Source of the DNA: CAUPWF01 sp964367685
Lineage (GTDB): Bacteria; Bacillota; Clostridia; Lachnospirales; Lachnospiraceae
NCBI GenBank assembly: GCA_964367685.1
Contig: CAYIYM010000008.1
Span: 1-64,000 of the forward strand
Length of the DNA stretch: 64,000 bases
Direction of reading: 5' to 3'
Shown: positions 52,229-61,720 of the stretch, piece after piece
How positions within the stretch are numbered: position 1 is the stretch's first letter
Layout of the letters: every line of letters begins with the position of its first letter
The notes under the pieces: model-generated
What the model was told of the DNA's origin: nothing
Databases searched by the model: none
The model's input: the letters and a program-made list of their open reading frames with translations, nothing else
Program-made: the position numbers and the translations under genes

Positions 52229-53914
52229 ATGACATTTAAAGATTTTCACTATGAACGACCAAATTGTGATGAATTATTTGATTTAATTGCAAGCACAAAA
52301 GATTCTTTTTTAAATTCATCCACTTTCGAAGAGCAATTATCCCTTTATAAAACTCTAAGAACGGGACTTGCGAAAGTAGAGAGCCTTGCAACTATCGCTT
52401 ATGTACGAAACACAATTAATACCAAGGATGCTTATTATGAACAGGAAAAAAAATATATGGATTCAATGTATCCTCTAATCAATGAAAAAATGTTGGATAT
52501 TAATGAGCTAATATATCATTCAGAATTTAAAGAGAATTTCCGCACTGAACTTGGTGATGTATATATAAAGAATTTAGAATTGAAATTAAAATCTTTTAGT
52601 CCTGAAATCGTAAAACTTGCTCAAGAAGAAAATGCACTTACTAGCCAATATCAAAAATTATATGCAAGTGCCATGGTTGAATTTGATGGAAAGACAATGC
52701 CGCTTCCTATGCTCGGTCCCTACAAGCAAGACCCAGATCGAAACATACGTAAAGCTGCTTTTGAAGTGGAAGGAAAATTCTTTGATAACCATCAAGAGGA
52801 ATTTGATGAAATATTTGATCAATTAGTTAAAAATCGTACCTTGCAGGCAACAAAATTAGGATTTAAGAATTTTGTTGAATTAGGGTATGCCAGACGTTCT
52901 AGAAATTGCTACGAACCAAAAGATGTTGCAAATTATCGCCAACAAATCCTAGCGCATATTGTTCCTCTTGTATCCGAAATAAAAAAACGACAACAACTTC
53001 GTACTTCGATAACAGATGCTAAATTCTATGATGACAGCTTTACGTTTCCAGATGGTAATCCAATTCCAAAAGGTACTCCTGAGGAATTATTAGCGCATAC
53101 TAAAACAATGTACCAAGAACTGAGTGCAGAAACTGGTGAATTCATTAATATGATGTTTGAAAAGGATCTATTTGATGTTATATCTAGAGACGGTAAAGCA
53201 CCTGGTGGATATTGTACAACAATTGAAGATCATGAATGCCCATTTATTTTTTCGAATTTCAATGGAACTGCGGGCGATGTGGATGTGTTAACTCATGAAG
53301 CAGGACATGCATTTGCAGCCTTTGTTACGGCTAGAGAAATTCCATATAGCGAACTAAGAGATCCCTCAATGGAAGGATGTGAGGTTCATTCTATGGCAAT
53401 GGAGTATTTAACCGCACCTTGGCATCATTTATTCTTCGGTAAAGATACTGAGAAATACACCATTTCACATTCCGAGTCAAGTTTAGCCTTTTTACCATAC
53501 GGAACAATGGTAGATTATTTTCAAGAATTAGTGTATTCAAATCCTGATATGACAAAAGAAGAAAGAAATACTCTCTGGCTTAATCTAGAGAAGCAGTTCC
53601 GACCACATTTAGACTTTGCTGACCTACCATTTTATAGTCGTGGTGCTGGTTGGCAACGACAACTTCACGTTTATTTATATCCATTCTATTACATTGATTA
53701 CTGTATGGCTTCTACCGTAGCTCTCCAAATGCAAGCGTTAGCTCTTGAAGACAAAGAGAAAGCTTGGGACACCTATATGAAGTTTACAAAAATGGGTGGT
53801 ACCAAAACTTTTGTAGAGCTAGTACGCACAATCAATTTAATTCCACCAATCGATGATGGTTGTCTAAAAGAAACTTGTAGTACAATTAAAAACTGGTTAT
53901 TTAATCTATATTAA
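52229..53914 (+). CDS. pepF: Oligoendopeptidase F family peptidase (M3)
   Basis: A 561-residue cytoplasmic zinc metallopeptidase that degrades short peptides. The zinc motif is H356-E357-A-G-H360 in LTHEAGHAFAAF, with the third ligand Glu in REIPYSELRDPSMEGCEVHSM (short reads). It is the shorter PepF type of about 560 residues. AAGGAG precedes the ATG. It is followed after 17 bases by pepT, forming a peptide-degrading pair. Confidence 0.93.
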   Translation: MTFKDFHYERPNCDELFDLIASTKDSFLNSSTFEEQLSLYKTLRTGLAKVESLATIAYVRNTINTKDAYYEQEKKYMDSMYPLINEKMLDINELIYHSEFKENFRTELGDVYIKNLELKLKSFSPEIVKLAQEENALTSQYQKLYASAMVEFDGKTMPLPMLGPYKQDPDRNIRKAAFEVEGKFFDNHQEEFDEIFDQLVKNRTLQATKLGFKNFVELGYARRSRNCYEPKDVANYRQQILAHIVPLVSEIKKRQQLRTSITDAKFYDDSFTFPDGNPIPKGTPEELLAHTKTMYQELSAETGEFINMMFEKDLFDVISRDGKAPGGYCTTIEDHECPFIFSNFNGTAGDVDVLTHEAGHAFAAFVTAREIPYSELRDPSMEGCEVHSMAMEYLTAPWHHLFFGKDTEKYTISHSESSLAFLPYGTMVDYFQELVYSNPDMTKEERNTLWLNLEKQFRPHLDFADLPFYSRGAGWQRQLHVYLYPFYYIDYCMASTVALQMQALALEDKEKAWDTYMKFTKMGGTKTFVELVRTINLIPPIDDGCLKETCSTIKNWLFNLY

Positions 53915-53931
53915 TGAAATGAGGTATAAAG

Positions 53932-55158
53932 ATGAAAGTTCATGAACGCTTTTTAAATTACGTAAAAATACAAACACAAAGTAGCCCTGCTACCACTAGT
54001 TGCCCTACTACTACATGTCAATTTGATTTAGCTAATATTTTAGTGGCTGAAATGAAATCCATGGGAATCAGTGATGCATTTGTTGATGAGCATTGCTATG
54101 TGTATGGGCATATTCCTGCAAGCCCAGGCTACGAGTCTGCTCCTAAATTAGGTTTTGTTGCTCATATGGATACAGCGCCTGATTATTCTGGGGAAAATGT
54201 AAACCCGCAGATTGTCGAAAATTATGATGGCAGAGATGTTATCCTTGGAACTAGTGGAAAGATATTGTCTCCAACAAATTTTCCACATCTTCCTTCTTTA
54301 AAGGGTCGTACTTTAATTACAACAGATGGTACCACTCTTCTTGGAGCTGATGATAAAGCTGGTATTGCAGTCATACTTACAATGACTGAGCAATTGCTTC
54401 AATCTAATACTCCCCATGGTCAAATTTCAATCGGCTTTACTCCTGATGAAGAAGTTGGTACAGGCGCCGATTTATTTGATACAACTATTTTTGATGCTGA
54501 TTTAGCCTATACACTTGACGGAAGTACAGAAGGTGAAGTTCAATATGAGAATTTTACTGCTGCTGGTGCTGAATTCGAAGTAAATGGATTTAATGTTCAC
54601 CCAGGGTCTGCCAAAAACACAATGATTAATGCTTCTCTTGTAGCAATGGAGATTAATTCCTTATTACCTTCTTTAGAAACACCTTCTCATACAGATGGAT
54701 ATGAAGGTTTCTTTCACCTAACAGATATGAGTGGCGATGTGACTTCTGCAAAACTATCTTATATTATCCGTGATTTTGATGATGAATTGTTACGTAGTAG
54801 GAAGAACACTATGCTATTTATTGAGAAAATGATGAATGAAAAATATGGAACTGGGACTGTGTCTCTAACATTAAAAGATCAGTACAAAAACATGTCTAGT
54901 CACATTGTGGAAATGGGATGTATGCATTTAATTGATACTGCTAAGAAAGCTATTGAAGCAGTTGGCTTAACTCCGATTATTGAACCAATTCGCGGCGGCA
55001 CTGATGGAGCTCGATTAACTTACATGGGTCTTCCTTGCCCAAATCTTGGCACAGGTGGTTTCGCATTTCATGGTCCCTATGAACATGCTACGATAGAAGG
55101 CATGGAATTAAGTGTAGACATTGTAATTGAGATTATCAAATTATACAGTAACAAGTAG
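53932..55158 (+). CDS. pepT: Peptidase T (tripeptide aminopeptidase)
   Basis: A 408-residue zinc M20B peptidase. H78 and D80 in FVAHMDTAPDYSG, GADDKAG near 142, DEEVGTGADLF near 175 and RGGTDGARLT near 353 are the metal-binding and catalytic segments. It acts on tripeptides produced by endopeptidases such as PepF, which is encoded just before it. The length is normal. Confidence 0.96.
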   Translation: MKVHERFLNYVKIQTQSSPATTSCPTTTCQFDLANILVAEMKSMGISDAFVDEHCYVYGHIPASPGYESAPKLGFVAHMDTAPDYSGENVNPQIVENYDGRDVILGTSGKILSPTNFPHLPSLKGRTLITTDGTTLLGADDKAGIAVILTMTEQLLQSNTPHGQISIGFTPDEEVGTGADLFDTTIFDADLAYTLDGSTEGEVQYENFTAAGAEFEVNGFNVHPGSAKNTMINASLVAMEINSLLPSLETPSHTDGYEGFFHLTDMSGDVTSAKLSYIIRDFDDELLRSRKNTMLFIEKMMNEKYGTGTVSLTLKDQYKNMSSHIVEMGCMHLIDTAKKAIEAVGLTPIIEPIRGGTDGARLTYMGLPCPNLGTGGFAFHGPYEHATIEGMELSVDIVIEIIKLYSNK

Positions 55159-55219
55159 TAATACCAAATAACACTTGAATAATAGTAAATTCAAGAATTA
55201 ATTTACAGAATGGATTTTT

Positions 55220-56659
55220 ATGAATTATTTTAAAGAATTATCTCTTTCATCGGATTTAATGCGATCATTAGAGGAACTTGACTATTTAAATTTAACACCT
55301 ATACAGTCTGCTACTATTCCATTGCTTCTTTCTGGGAAGAATCTAATAGCAAAAGCAGCAACTGGTAGCGGTAAAACAGCGGCTTATTCCATTCCTATCA
55401 TTGAATCAGTAAAATGGATAGAAAATAAGCCTCAAGCATTGATTATAGCTCCTAATCGAGAACTAGCCTTGCAAATATCAGAGGACATTACTCAAATTGG
55501 TCGGTATAAACGCATTAAAGCACTCCCTATTTATGGGCGTGCTTCGATTAAAGAGCAAGTATTAGCATTAAAGCAAAAAAATCATATTGTCGTAGCTACT
55601 CCCGGCAGATTAATGGATTTAATAGAAAAAGATGCTATATCGTTGTCCGAGCTTCGTTACCTTGTTTTGGACGAGGCGGATGAACTCCTACGCGTGGAAT
55701 TTATGCAGCAACTTAAAACCATGTTTACTAATCTTCCCAAATCCTGTCATATTGCTCTTTTTTCTGCAACTATGACAAATCAAGTTAATGAAATCAAGCA
55801 ATTTCGAAATCTAGATTTTGAATATGTTGATGCTACCAGCTTAGATACTTTGCAAATCAAGGAATTCAATTATAAAGTCTTAGAACAGAAGAAATTGCAG
55901 GCACTTGTTTCTATAATTACCACCCATAGTAATCACGGAGGTATTATCTTTACAAATACGAAAGCAATGGCTGAGAAAGTATGCAAGAAGTTAAAACAAG
56001 CAAATATTAGTGCTGTATTCTTGCATGCAGACTTAGAACAAAGAAAAAGAATTCAGAACATGAATGAATTTAAAGTTGGTAATTTTCTATTTTTAGTTGC
56101 AACTGATATTAGCTCTCGTGGAATAGATGTGGATGGAATAGATCTTGTAATAAATTTTGATTTACCGACTACTTCTGCTAACTACACTCACCGAATTGGA
56201 CGTATAGGTAGAAATGGGCGAGAAGGATTGGCTATAAATCTTGTAGCTGATGAACAATTAATTTATTTGAAGCGTATTGAACGTTATGTTAATCGCACTT
56301 TCACACTAGATGTAATTGATACGCCATCTGTTAATTCATTCTTATTACTGACATCGGCTGATTCATCAAATACTCCCAACAAAAAAAATATTAAACGCGA
56401 GAAGAAAGGTGGTCGAGTAGGTACTGATATCACCAAACTCTATATCAATGGTGGTAAACGTAAAAAATTACGTGCTGCCGATATTGTCGGGACTTTATGC
56501 AGCATACCTTCTATCACTCCTGAAGATATAGGTATTATCGAAATAAAAGATAATGAAACTTATGTAGAAATACTAAATGGCAAGTCTGACCTAGCGTTAA
56601 AGGAGTTAAAGTCAAAAACTATAAAAAACCGCACCTACAAAGTTCACATCGCACGATAA
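55220..56659 (+). CDS. DEAD-box RNA helicase, DbpA/YxiN type
   Basis: A 479-residue ATP-dependent RNA helicase. Motif I is AATGSGKT near 46, then APNRELALQ, TPGRLMDL, VLDEADEL (DEAD), SAT, and the HRIGRIGRNGREG motif VI near 335. The last about 75 residues (GGRVGTDITKLYINGGKRK) form the DbpA-type RNA-binding domain that recognises 23S rRNA hairpin 92, so a role in large-subunit assembly is likely. Ribosome binding site weak. Confidence 0.93.
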   Translation: MNYFKELSLSSDLMRSLEELDYLNLTPIQSATIPLLLSGKNLIAKAATGSGKTAAYSIPIIESVKWIENKPQALIIAPNRELALQISEDITQIGRYKRIKALPIYGRASIKEQVLALKQKNHIVVATPGRLMDLIEKDAISLSELRYLVLDEADELLRVEFMQQLKTMFTNLPKSCHIALFSATMTNQVNEIKQFRNLDFEYVDATSLDTLQIKEFNYKVLEQKKLQALVSIITTHSNHGGIIFTNTKAMAEKVCKKLKQANISAVFLHADLEQRKRIQNMNEFKVGNFLFLVATDISSRGIDVDGIDLVINFDLPTTSANYTHRIGRIGRNGREGLAINLVADEQLIYLKRIERYVNRTFTLDVIDTPSVNSFLLLTSADSSNTPNKKNIKREKKGGRVGTDITKLYINGGKRKKLRAADIVGTLCSIPSITPEDIGIIEIKDNETYVEILNGKSDLALKELKSKTIKNRTYKVHIAR

Positions 56660-56691
56660 ATTCCACCAACTAAATGATATATAACATTCAT

Positions 56692-56725
56692 AAGGTTTAC
56701 AATAATTATTTTTATTGTAAACCTT
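56692..56725. terminator. Bidirectional terminator between helicase and MerR genes
   Basis: AAGGTTTACAATAA and TTATTGTAAACCTT pair perfectly over 14 bp around a T-rich loop. The stop codon of the convergent MerR gene lies inside the hairpin. Confidence 0.88.
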
Positions 56726-57134
56726 CATATATTTTCTTCATCTTCTCACAATTATTAGGATCGTCTTCATTTCCTAATTCTTCTATATTCTTGTAATACC
56801 ACATCTTATAATTTGCAGTTTCTAAATGTCGTTCTAATGTCGAAATTTGCTTCTCCAATTCTTCCTTTTGTTTCTCAAAAATAGTATACCGTATAGCAAA
56901 TGTATCACTACCATCTCTACACATTTGCACATAATCTTTGATATTTATTAAACTCATGCCGGTTTCTTTTAAACATGTAATTACATGTAATAATTCAAGA
57001 TCATGCTCTTCATACACCCGAACACCCTTTTCATTTCTTTTTATATTCTTCAAAATATCTTCTTTTTCGTAATATCTTAACGTATATGCACTTAATCCCG
57101 TTATTTCTGCTACTTCCTTTATTGAATAATTCAT
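56712..57134 (-). CDS. MerR family regulator
   Basis: A 140-residue regulator with an N-terminal winged helix-turn-helix (YSIKEVAEITGLSAYTLRYYEKE), a long dimerisation coiled coil and a short C-terminal tail (about 120-140) with no clear metal-binding cysteines. It resembles regulators of redox-linked aldehyde or SDR genes. The gene is divergent from the short-chain dehydrogenase gene, whose promoter has the 19-base spacer typical for MerR activation. Confidence 0.93.
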   Translation of the reverse strand: MNYSIKEVAEITGLSAYTLRYYEKEDILKNIKRNEKGVRVYEEHDLELLHVITCLKETGMSLINIKDYVQMCRDGSDTFAIRYTIFEKQKEELEKQISTLERHLETANYKMWYYKNIEELGNEDDPNNCEKMKKIYEGLQ

Positions 57135-57151
57135 CTATCTTACCTTTCTGC

Positions 57152-57182
57152 TTGACTTAGAGTATACTCTAAAGGTTATCAT
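57152..57182 (+). promoter_or_regulatory. MerR-type promoter of the dehydrogenase gene
   Basis: TTGACT, a 19-base spacer and TATCAT. The palindrome TTAGAGTATACTCTAA (57157-57172) lies in the spacer, exactly where MerR proteins bind to untwist the promoter. Confidence 0.9.
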
Positions 57183-57226
57183 ATTTTTATTAGGTAAGTC
57201 AATTCAAATAAAGAGGAGAATGAAGA

Positions 57227-57949
57227 ATGAAAAAATTAGTTGTTATTACAGGAGCAAGCTCAGGATTTGGTAAGGCACTAGCACAGGAATTTAGTTCTGC
57301 AGGATATCCATTATTACTTCTAGCTAGAAGATTAGAGAATTTAGAGGCACTTCAATTAGATAATACAATCTGTGAAAAAGTAGATGTTACAGATAAAGAT
57401 GCATTTGAAGCCGCTGTAAGAAAAGCGGAAGCTGTTTATGGCAAAACAGATTTACTAATTAATAATGCCGGAGTTATGCTTCTTGGTAATATTGAAAACC
57501 AAGACGCTGCACAGTGGCAACAAATGTTAAATGTTAACGTTATGGGTGTCATGAATGGTATGCAAATCGTGATGAATGATATGAAGGACCGTCAATGTGG
57601 CACAATTATTAATCTTGCTTCTGTAGCTGGAGTAAAACCTTTTGGTAACCATGCTGCTTATTGTGCATCAAAATATGGTGTGGTTGGATTGTCCGAAGTT
57701 GCTCGTGGTGAAATGTCAGCACACAATGTACGCGTAATGCGTATTTGTCCAGGAGCTGTTGCAACCGAATTATTAAGCCATACTACTAGCGATGATATCA
57801 AGGATGCTTACAACACATGGAAAGAGTCAACTGGTGTTGGATCTATTACAGTTGAAGATGTTGCAAAAACAATTAAATTTGCTTATGAATTACCACAAGG
57901 AGTTAACCTAAGAGAAATTCAAATTGCAGATACAAAACAAGATGCTTAA
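57227..57949 (+). CDS. Short-chain dehydrogenase/reductase
   Basis: A 240-residue NAD(P)-dependent oxidoreductase. The cofactor motif is TGASSGFG (8-15), NNAG is at 79-82, and the catalytic residues are S132, Y145 and K149 in YCASK. Similar to serine/alcohol dehydrogenases of the YdfG group; the substrate is unknown. Its activation is probably controlled by the divergent MerR protein. Confidence 0.9.
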   Translation: MKKLVVITGASSGFGKALAQEFSSAGYPLLLLARRLENLEALQLDNTICEKVDVTDKDAFEAAVRKAEAVYGKTDLLINNAGVMLLGNIENQDAAQWQQMLNVNVMGVMNGMQIVMNDMKDRQCGTIINLASVAGVKPFGNHAAYCASKYGVVGLSEVARGEMSAHNVRVMRICPGAVATELLSHTTSDDIKDAYNTWKESTGVGSITVEDVAKTIKFAYELPQGVNLREIQIADTKQDA

Positions 57950-57952
57950 AAT

Positions 57953-57978
57953 AAAAAGTGTGCCTAGGCACACTTTTT
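57953..57978. terminator. Bidirectional terminator after the dehydrogenase gene
   Basis: AAAAAGTGTGCC and GGCACACTTTTT form a perfect 12-bp stem around TA. It resembles the terminator at 45654-45679 in its CCTAGG centre. Confidence 0.93.
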
Positions 57979-57997
57979 TATTTTTTTAATAACTTAC

Positions 57998-59854
57998 TTA
58001 AATGTAATAGGAAATTAAAACTGCTACAAAATTATTCAAAAAATGTAAAATAATCGCAGGATAAATACTTTTACTCTTATATGTAACAAATCCTAACACT
58101 ATACCAAGTGAGAATCCAGTAACAAATTGTAATAAATTCATATGGAATAATCCAAACAAAACACTAGTTACAAGTATAGCAATAACTGGATATTTATTCA
58201 CCTTAAATGACGTTAATAAGAATCCTCTAAAAAACAATTCTTCACAAATTGCTGGGGCAATACATATTACTGCTATTTCAAGTGGAATACTTCCAAAATC
58301 AAGTGCGCCGCTGAAAAGCTCGGCAAATTCTTTTAGCGATGGAATCAGCCAATACAATACATTCTGTCCTAGTAGTGTCACGATAAAACTACATGCTGTA
58401 AGTGGAATTCCAATCAATACATATATATAGTTGAATTTATTAAGTAAAAATGTTTTCTTAAAATCACATTTTATATAGTAGCAATATAACAGAGGCATCA
58501 TTAGAATTAAAATTTGTGTTGATATTGCAATTAACGGTAAACTTGTCAATACTGCCCCTAATAATGAACCCACATAAAAAAGAACAACAATTCCAACAGT
58601 AAAGAGTACTGCCCCATCTGTGGTTCCTGGAACACCACCTGTCTCAAGATTACTTCTTCCTTCTACTAATTTGAAGCTTTTCTTATCACCAAATAAAATA
58701 CTTTCATCATTAAACACTTTACCTAAAATAATGATAGCCAAAACACAATAAACAAGATTAGATAAAACAACCAAAAATATATTTCCAACATTTAGTTCAA
58801 AATTAAACATCTCTTTTACTAAAAGTGCAATATTTACTACAGGCACAAAGCTAGTAATATAATCCAATTTCACTGTTGGCATATAGGTAATATATGCTGG
58901 AAAAATAGTCATTAGCATTAATGGAGTAATGTAATTCTGTGCTTCTTTGAATGTTTTTGCAAATGAAACTACAACCATCGACAAGGCACTCACAAATAAT
59001 GTAAATGTAACAAAACAAATTGCTGTAATGAATAATGGTAAAATCATTTGATCCATTTCAATTCCAGAAAAAACATCTCCACCGCCCATGCTTTGAGATA
59101 AGCTATATACAAGAAACCACATAGATACGCCTATTGAAAAGAAATTTAGAACTGTACTTACAATTCCACATAAAGCAATTGCGATAAATTTGGACGTCAC
59201 AATTTCTAATGAAGTGATTGGTAAACTCATTAATGTTTCCAATGTATTTCTTTCTTTTTCTCCTGTTACAATGTCTATCGTTGGATAAATTACACCAATG
59301 CTGACTCCTAATAGTAATAGCATTGGAAGTATTTGCCCTATTAACTGACCAATGGACTCAGTTTCTGATGCTGTATCCCTATATACAAGCGATTCACTTT
59401 CTAGAACATCTACTTGAATACTATGTTCTTCTAATGCCGTTTTCATCATGTATTTTTCATAATCTTCAAACAATTCTTCTATGTCATTAACTGTATATCC
59501 TTGAATTTCAATTGTTGAATCATATGCTATACTCACTACATCATTATTTTGAAAGTCTATAGTATATTCATTTTCATGGTTTTCTATACTTGTTACAAAC
59601 TCTACATTTTCAAGCTCACTTTCATTAATATCTAAATAAGTTTGGAAACTCTCTGGAATAGTTCCGGTTAATAAAATAGTTGTGGCATCATTCTCTACCT
59701 CTTGGTTAATTAGTTGCATTCCAAATGCCATGACAATCATCATGATTGGATATAATAAAATAGGAATCCCAATCATAGCTATTAACGTTTTCTTGTCACG
59801 TATTACATCCGTCAACTCCTTTATCATTAATTGTTTTACAATTTTAATTCTCAT
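57998..59854 (-). CDS. NatB-like permease fused to a CPBP intramembrane protease
   Basis: A 618-residue protein. The first about 400 residues resemble the NatB/ABC-2 permease: one N-terminal helix, a large extracellular loop of about 125 residues, and a bundle with the segment DIVTGEKERNTLETLMSLPIT. The C-terminal about 200 residues form a CPBP/CAAX protease domain with catalytic EELFFRG near 550 and HMNLLQF near 580. Fusion of a permease and protease suggests substrate maturation and export in one chain. The start after AGGAGG at 59854 is preferred. It overlaps the ATPase gene by 11 bases. Confidence 0.85.
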   Translation of the reverse strand: MRIKIVKQLMIKELTDVIRDKKTLIAMIGIPILLYPIMMIVMAFGMQLINQEVENDATTILLTGTIPESFQTYLDINESELENVEFVTSIENHENEYTIDFQNNDVVSIAYDSTIEIQGYTVNDIEELFEDYEKYMMKTALEEHSIQVDVLESESLVYRDTASETESIGQLIGQILPMLLLLGVSIGVIYPTIDIVTGEKERNTLETLMSLPITSLEIVTSKFIAIALCGIVSTVLNFFSIGVSMWFLVYSLSQSMGGGDVFSGIEMDQMILPLFITAICFVTFTLFVSALSMVVVSFAKTFKEAQNYITPLMLMTIFPAYITYMPTVKLDYITSFVPVVNIALLVKEMFNFELNVGNIFLVVLSNLVYCVLAIIILGKVFNDESILFGDKKSFKLVEGRSNLETGGVPGTTDGAVLFTVGIVVLFYVGSLLGAVLTSLPLIAISTQILILMMPLLYCYYIKCDFKKTFLLNKFNYIYVLIGIPLTACSFIVTLLGQNVLYWLIPSLKEFAELFSGALDFGSIPLEIAVICIAPAICEELFFRGFLLTSFKVNKYPVIAILVTSVLFGLFHMNLLQFVTGFSLGIVLGFVTYKSKSIYPAIILHFLNNFVAVLISYYI

Positions 59855-60656
59855 TGTCTTCCTCCTTAACATCCGCTAACTTGAAAAACAAATCACGTAT
59901 ACTGTTTACTCCATGTGTTTCTTTTAATTCATTCACCTTGCCTTCTGCTAAGATTGACCCTTTATGAATAATAATCACTCTATCACATAAATACTCTGCT
60001 TCTTCCATATAATGGGTGGAATACACAACACTTTTTCCTCTTTCTTTTTCACTTTTCATAAATGCAATGATATCTTTGCTACTAATAATATCAAGACCTA
60101 GTGTTGGCTCATCTAAAATATATAACTCTGGGGAATGAATCAAACATCTCGCAATATTAATTCTTTGCATCTGACCAGTAGATAATGTTTCAATTCTATT
60201 GTCAAGGAATTCCTCTAGATTTAACTGTTTATTAAGTTCTTCTATTTTTGTATTAATTTCCTCATTTGTTAAATCATAGAGCTTTCCAAAACTCAAAAAC
60301 AATTCTCTGGCAGTAAAACGGCCATAGAGTTTGGTATTATTTGAAATATACGCAATCTTCTTTTTTATTAAATGATTATCTTCTCCTAGTAGTTTCCCAC
60401 AAATATGTACAGATCCACTTTCTGTTTCCATAATTCCTCCAATCATACGGAGTAAGGTGGTTTTCCCAGCACCATTGGGTCCTAAAATCCCTAAAATTTC
60501 ACCCTCTTCAACCGAAAAGCTAACATGATCAACTGCATAAAACACCTCATTAATTTTTGAATGTTTCTTTTTCTTTTTCCTTTTCTTTTTATCTTCTATT
60601 TTATCAACCGTCCTCGAGAAACTCTTAGACAATTCTACTGCTTCCAAACGTTTCAT
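59844..60656 (-). CDS. NatA-like ABC transporter ATPase
   Basis: A 270-residue ATPase partner of the NatB-CPBP protein. Walker A GPNGAGKTT near 59-67, signature LSTGQMQRINIA near 159, Walker B LYILDEPTLGLD near 178. Unusually, a lysine-rich insert (DKKKRKKKKKHSK, about 22-34) interrupts the first beta-strand region before the core. It starts 25 bases after a hairpin that ends the next gene upstream. Confidence 0.88.
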   Translation of the reverse strand: MKRLEAVELSKSFSRTVDKIEDKKKRKKKKKHSKINEVFYAVDHVSFSVEEGEILGILGPNGAGKTTLLRMIGGIMETESGSVHICGKLLGEDNHLIKKKIAYISNNTKLYGRFTARELFLSFGKLYDLTNEEINTKIEELNKQLNLEEFLDNRIETLSTGQMQRINIARCLIHSPELYILDEPTLGLDIISSKDIIAFMKSEKERGKSVVYSTHYMEEAEYLCDRVIIIHKGSILAEGKVNELKETHGVNSIRDLFFKLADVKEEDNEN

Positions 60657-60680
60657 TTTCCCCTTATACCTCCACTTCAG

Positions 60681-60716
60681 ATAAATAGATAGTTCACAAG
60701 CGAACTATCTATTTAT
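60681..60716. terminator. Long hairpin between gene 60705-61307 and natA-like gene
   Basis: ATAAATAGATAGTTC and GAACTATCTATTTAT pair perfectly over 15 bp around ACAAGC. The stop codon of the upstream gene lies inside it. It also sits 25 bases before the NatA-like start. Confidence 0.88.
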
Positions 60717-61307
60717 AATTTTAAATTTTTCATCTAACAACTGTTCATACCCACTTCTTATAAATCTACGAATTAATGTAACAGTCCTAGTTGTTCCATT
60801 CGTCAAATAAATTCTATATCTTACTTTCTCATATTCAATTAGGAATCCACTCTTTATTATTGTTTTTCTTGCCTTTACAATATTCTCATATTCAATATAT
60901 CTAGATCTATTAAAAAAATAATTATCTCCCATATATTCTGTACGATAAACATTAACAGCAATCAATGCAGCAAATAACCAGATTCCTGAACCTCGTCTCG
61001 AATCATAATCATCGAGACTTTTAATCCCTTCTGTGATAACCCTACTTGTTAGTATTGCCCATAACACAATGACCAATACATGTAGTACTCTATCAACTCC
61101 TACACTTCTTACAACTGGCTGCATTCTGTCAAATCCACCCATGTAAATGTGTATAATTAGCATCTCACATATGATTGCAAGTACTGCTAAGTAAATGGTA
61201 AATGGTAAAATCAAAGAAAAAGACTTTGTATAGTATAGAGACAAGTTCGAAATAATAAGCAAGATTCCCAATATTTGAGCATATGCTTTCATTCTTATTT
61301 TCAACAT
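60705..61307 (-). CDS. Integral membrane protein of unknown family
   Basis: A 200-residue protein with four hydrophobic helices (about 10-28, 30-52, 75-93, 108-122), a basic loop (MQPVVRSVGVDRVLH) and a soluble C-terminal half of about 75 residues, rich in beta-strand (VRYRIYLTNGTTRTVTLI), perhaps a PH-like domain. I do not recognise it. Its promoter at 61347-61374 is near consensus. The natAB-like genes follow after a hairpin. Confidence 0.6.
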   Translation of the reverse strand: MLKIRMKAYAQILGILLIISNLSLYYTKSFSLILPFTIYLAVLAIICEMLIIHIYMGGFDRMQPVVRSVGVDRVLHVLVIVLWAILTSRVITEGIKSLDDYDSRRGSGIWLFAALIAVNVYRTEYMGDNYFFNRSRYIEYENIVKARKTIIKSGFLIEYEKVRYRIYLTNGTTRTVTLIRRFIRSGYEQLLDEKFKIINR

Positions 61308-61346
61308 AAGGCTTCCTCCTTCTCATTGTGTTAACCATCTAATACA

Positions 61347-61374
61347 ATTATACATTTTAAACAAAAAATGTCAA
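61347..61374 (-). promoter_or_regulatory. Promoter of the 200-residue membrane protein gene
   Basis: Minus strand TTGACA, 16-base spacer, TATAAT. Both boxes are perfect. Confidence 0.85.
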
Positions 61375-61553
61375 TTAATATTGTGCAAATAAACTGAACA
61401 TTTTTTAATATTAACTTATTTTTATTATTTGTTATTTAATAATTTCTTTACACTTTGTTGAATTCACAATCAATTCGCCACTTCTTCAAAAAATATATCG
61501 TAAATCATAACACTAGTCTCATCCTCTCTACATTGTCTAGTATCATTCTATAT

Positions 61554-61598
61554 TCACAAAAAGTGTTATATGAAATATTCTATTTCATATAACACTTC
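61554..61598 (-). terminator. Terminator of the small UGA-containing gene
   Basis: AAGTGTTATATGAAATA and TATTTCATATAACACTT pair perfectly over 17 bp around three bases, followed by TTTTT on the minus strand. It lies nine bases after the second stop codon of the small gene. Confidence 0.95.
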
Positions 61599-61645
61599 TT
61601 CCTTACTTATTTTTCGTCGCGATCGCTACGATTATCACAAGATCC

Positions 61646-61720
61646 TCAACCAAATCTACCATTTTTTGAACTTGCATAAATTACAAACAATGCTAATAAT
61701 ACAATAATTAATACTTCCAT
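61646..61720 (-). CDS. 24-residue membrane peptide with in-frame UGA
   Basis: AGGAGG lies eight bases before the ATG. The frame encodes MEVLIIVLLALFVIYASSKN then GRFG and a UGA stop. If the UGA is passed, the same frame continues for 12 more residues (GSCDNRSDRDEK) to a UAA at 61607. A strong terminator directly follows that second stop. The product is a single hydrophobic helix with a short polar end. It could be a truncated gene, a sequencing error, or a peptide with UGA read-through. No family recognised. Confidence 0.5.
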   Translation of the reverse strand: MEVLIIVLLALFVIYASSKNGRFG

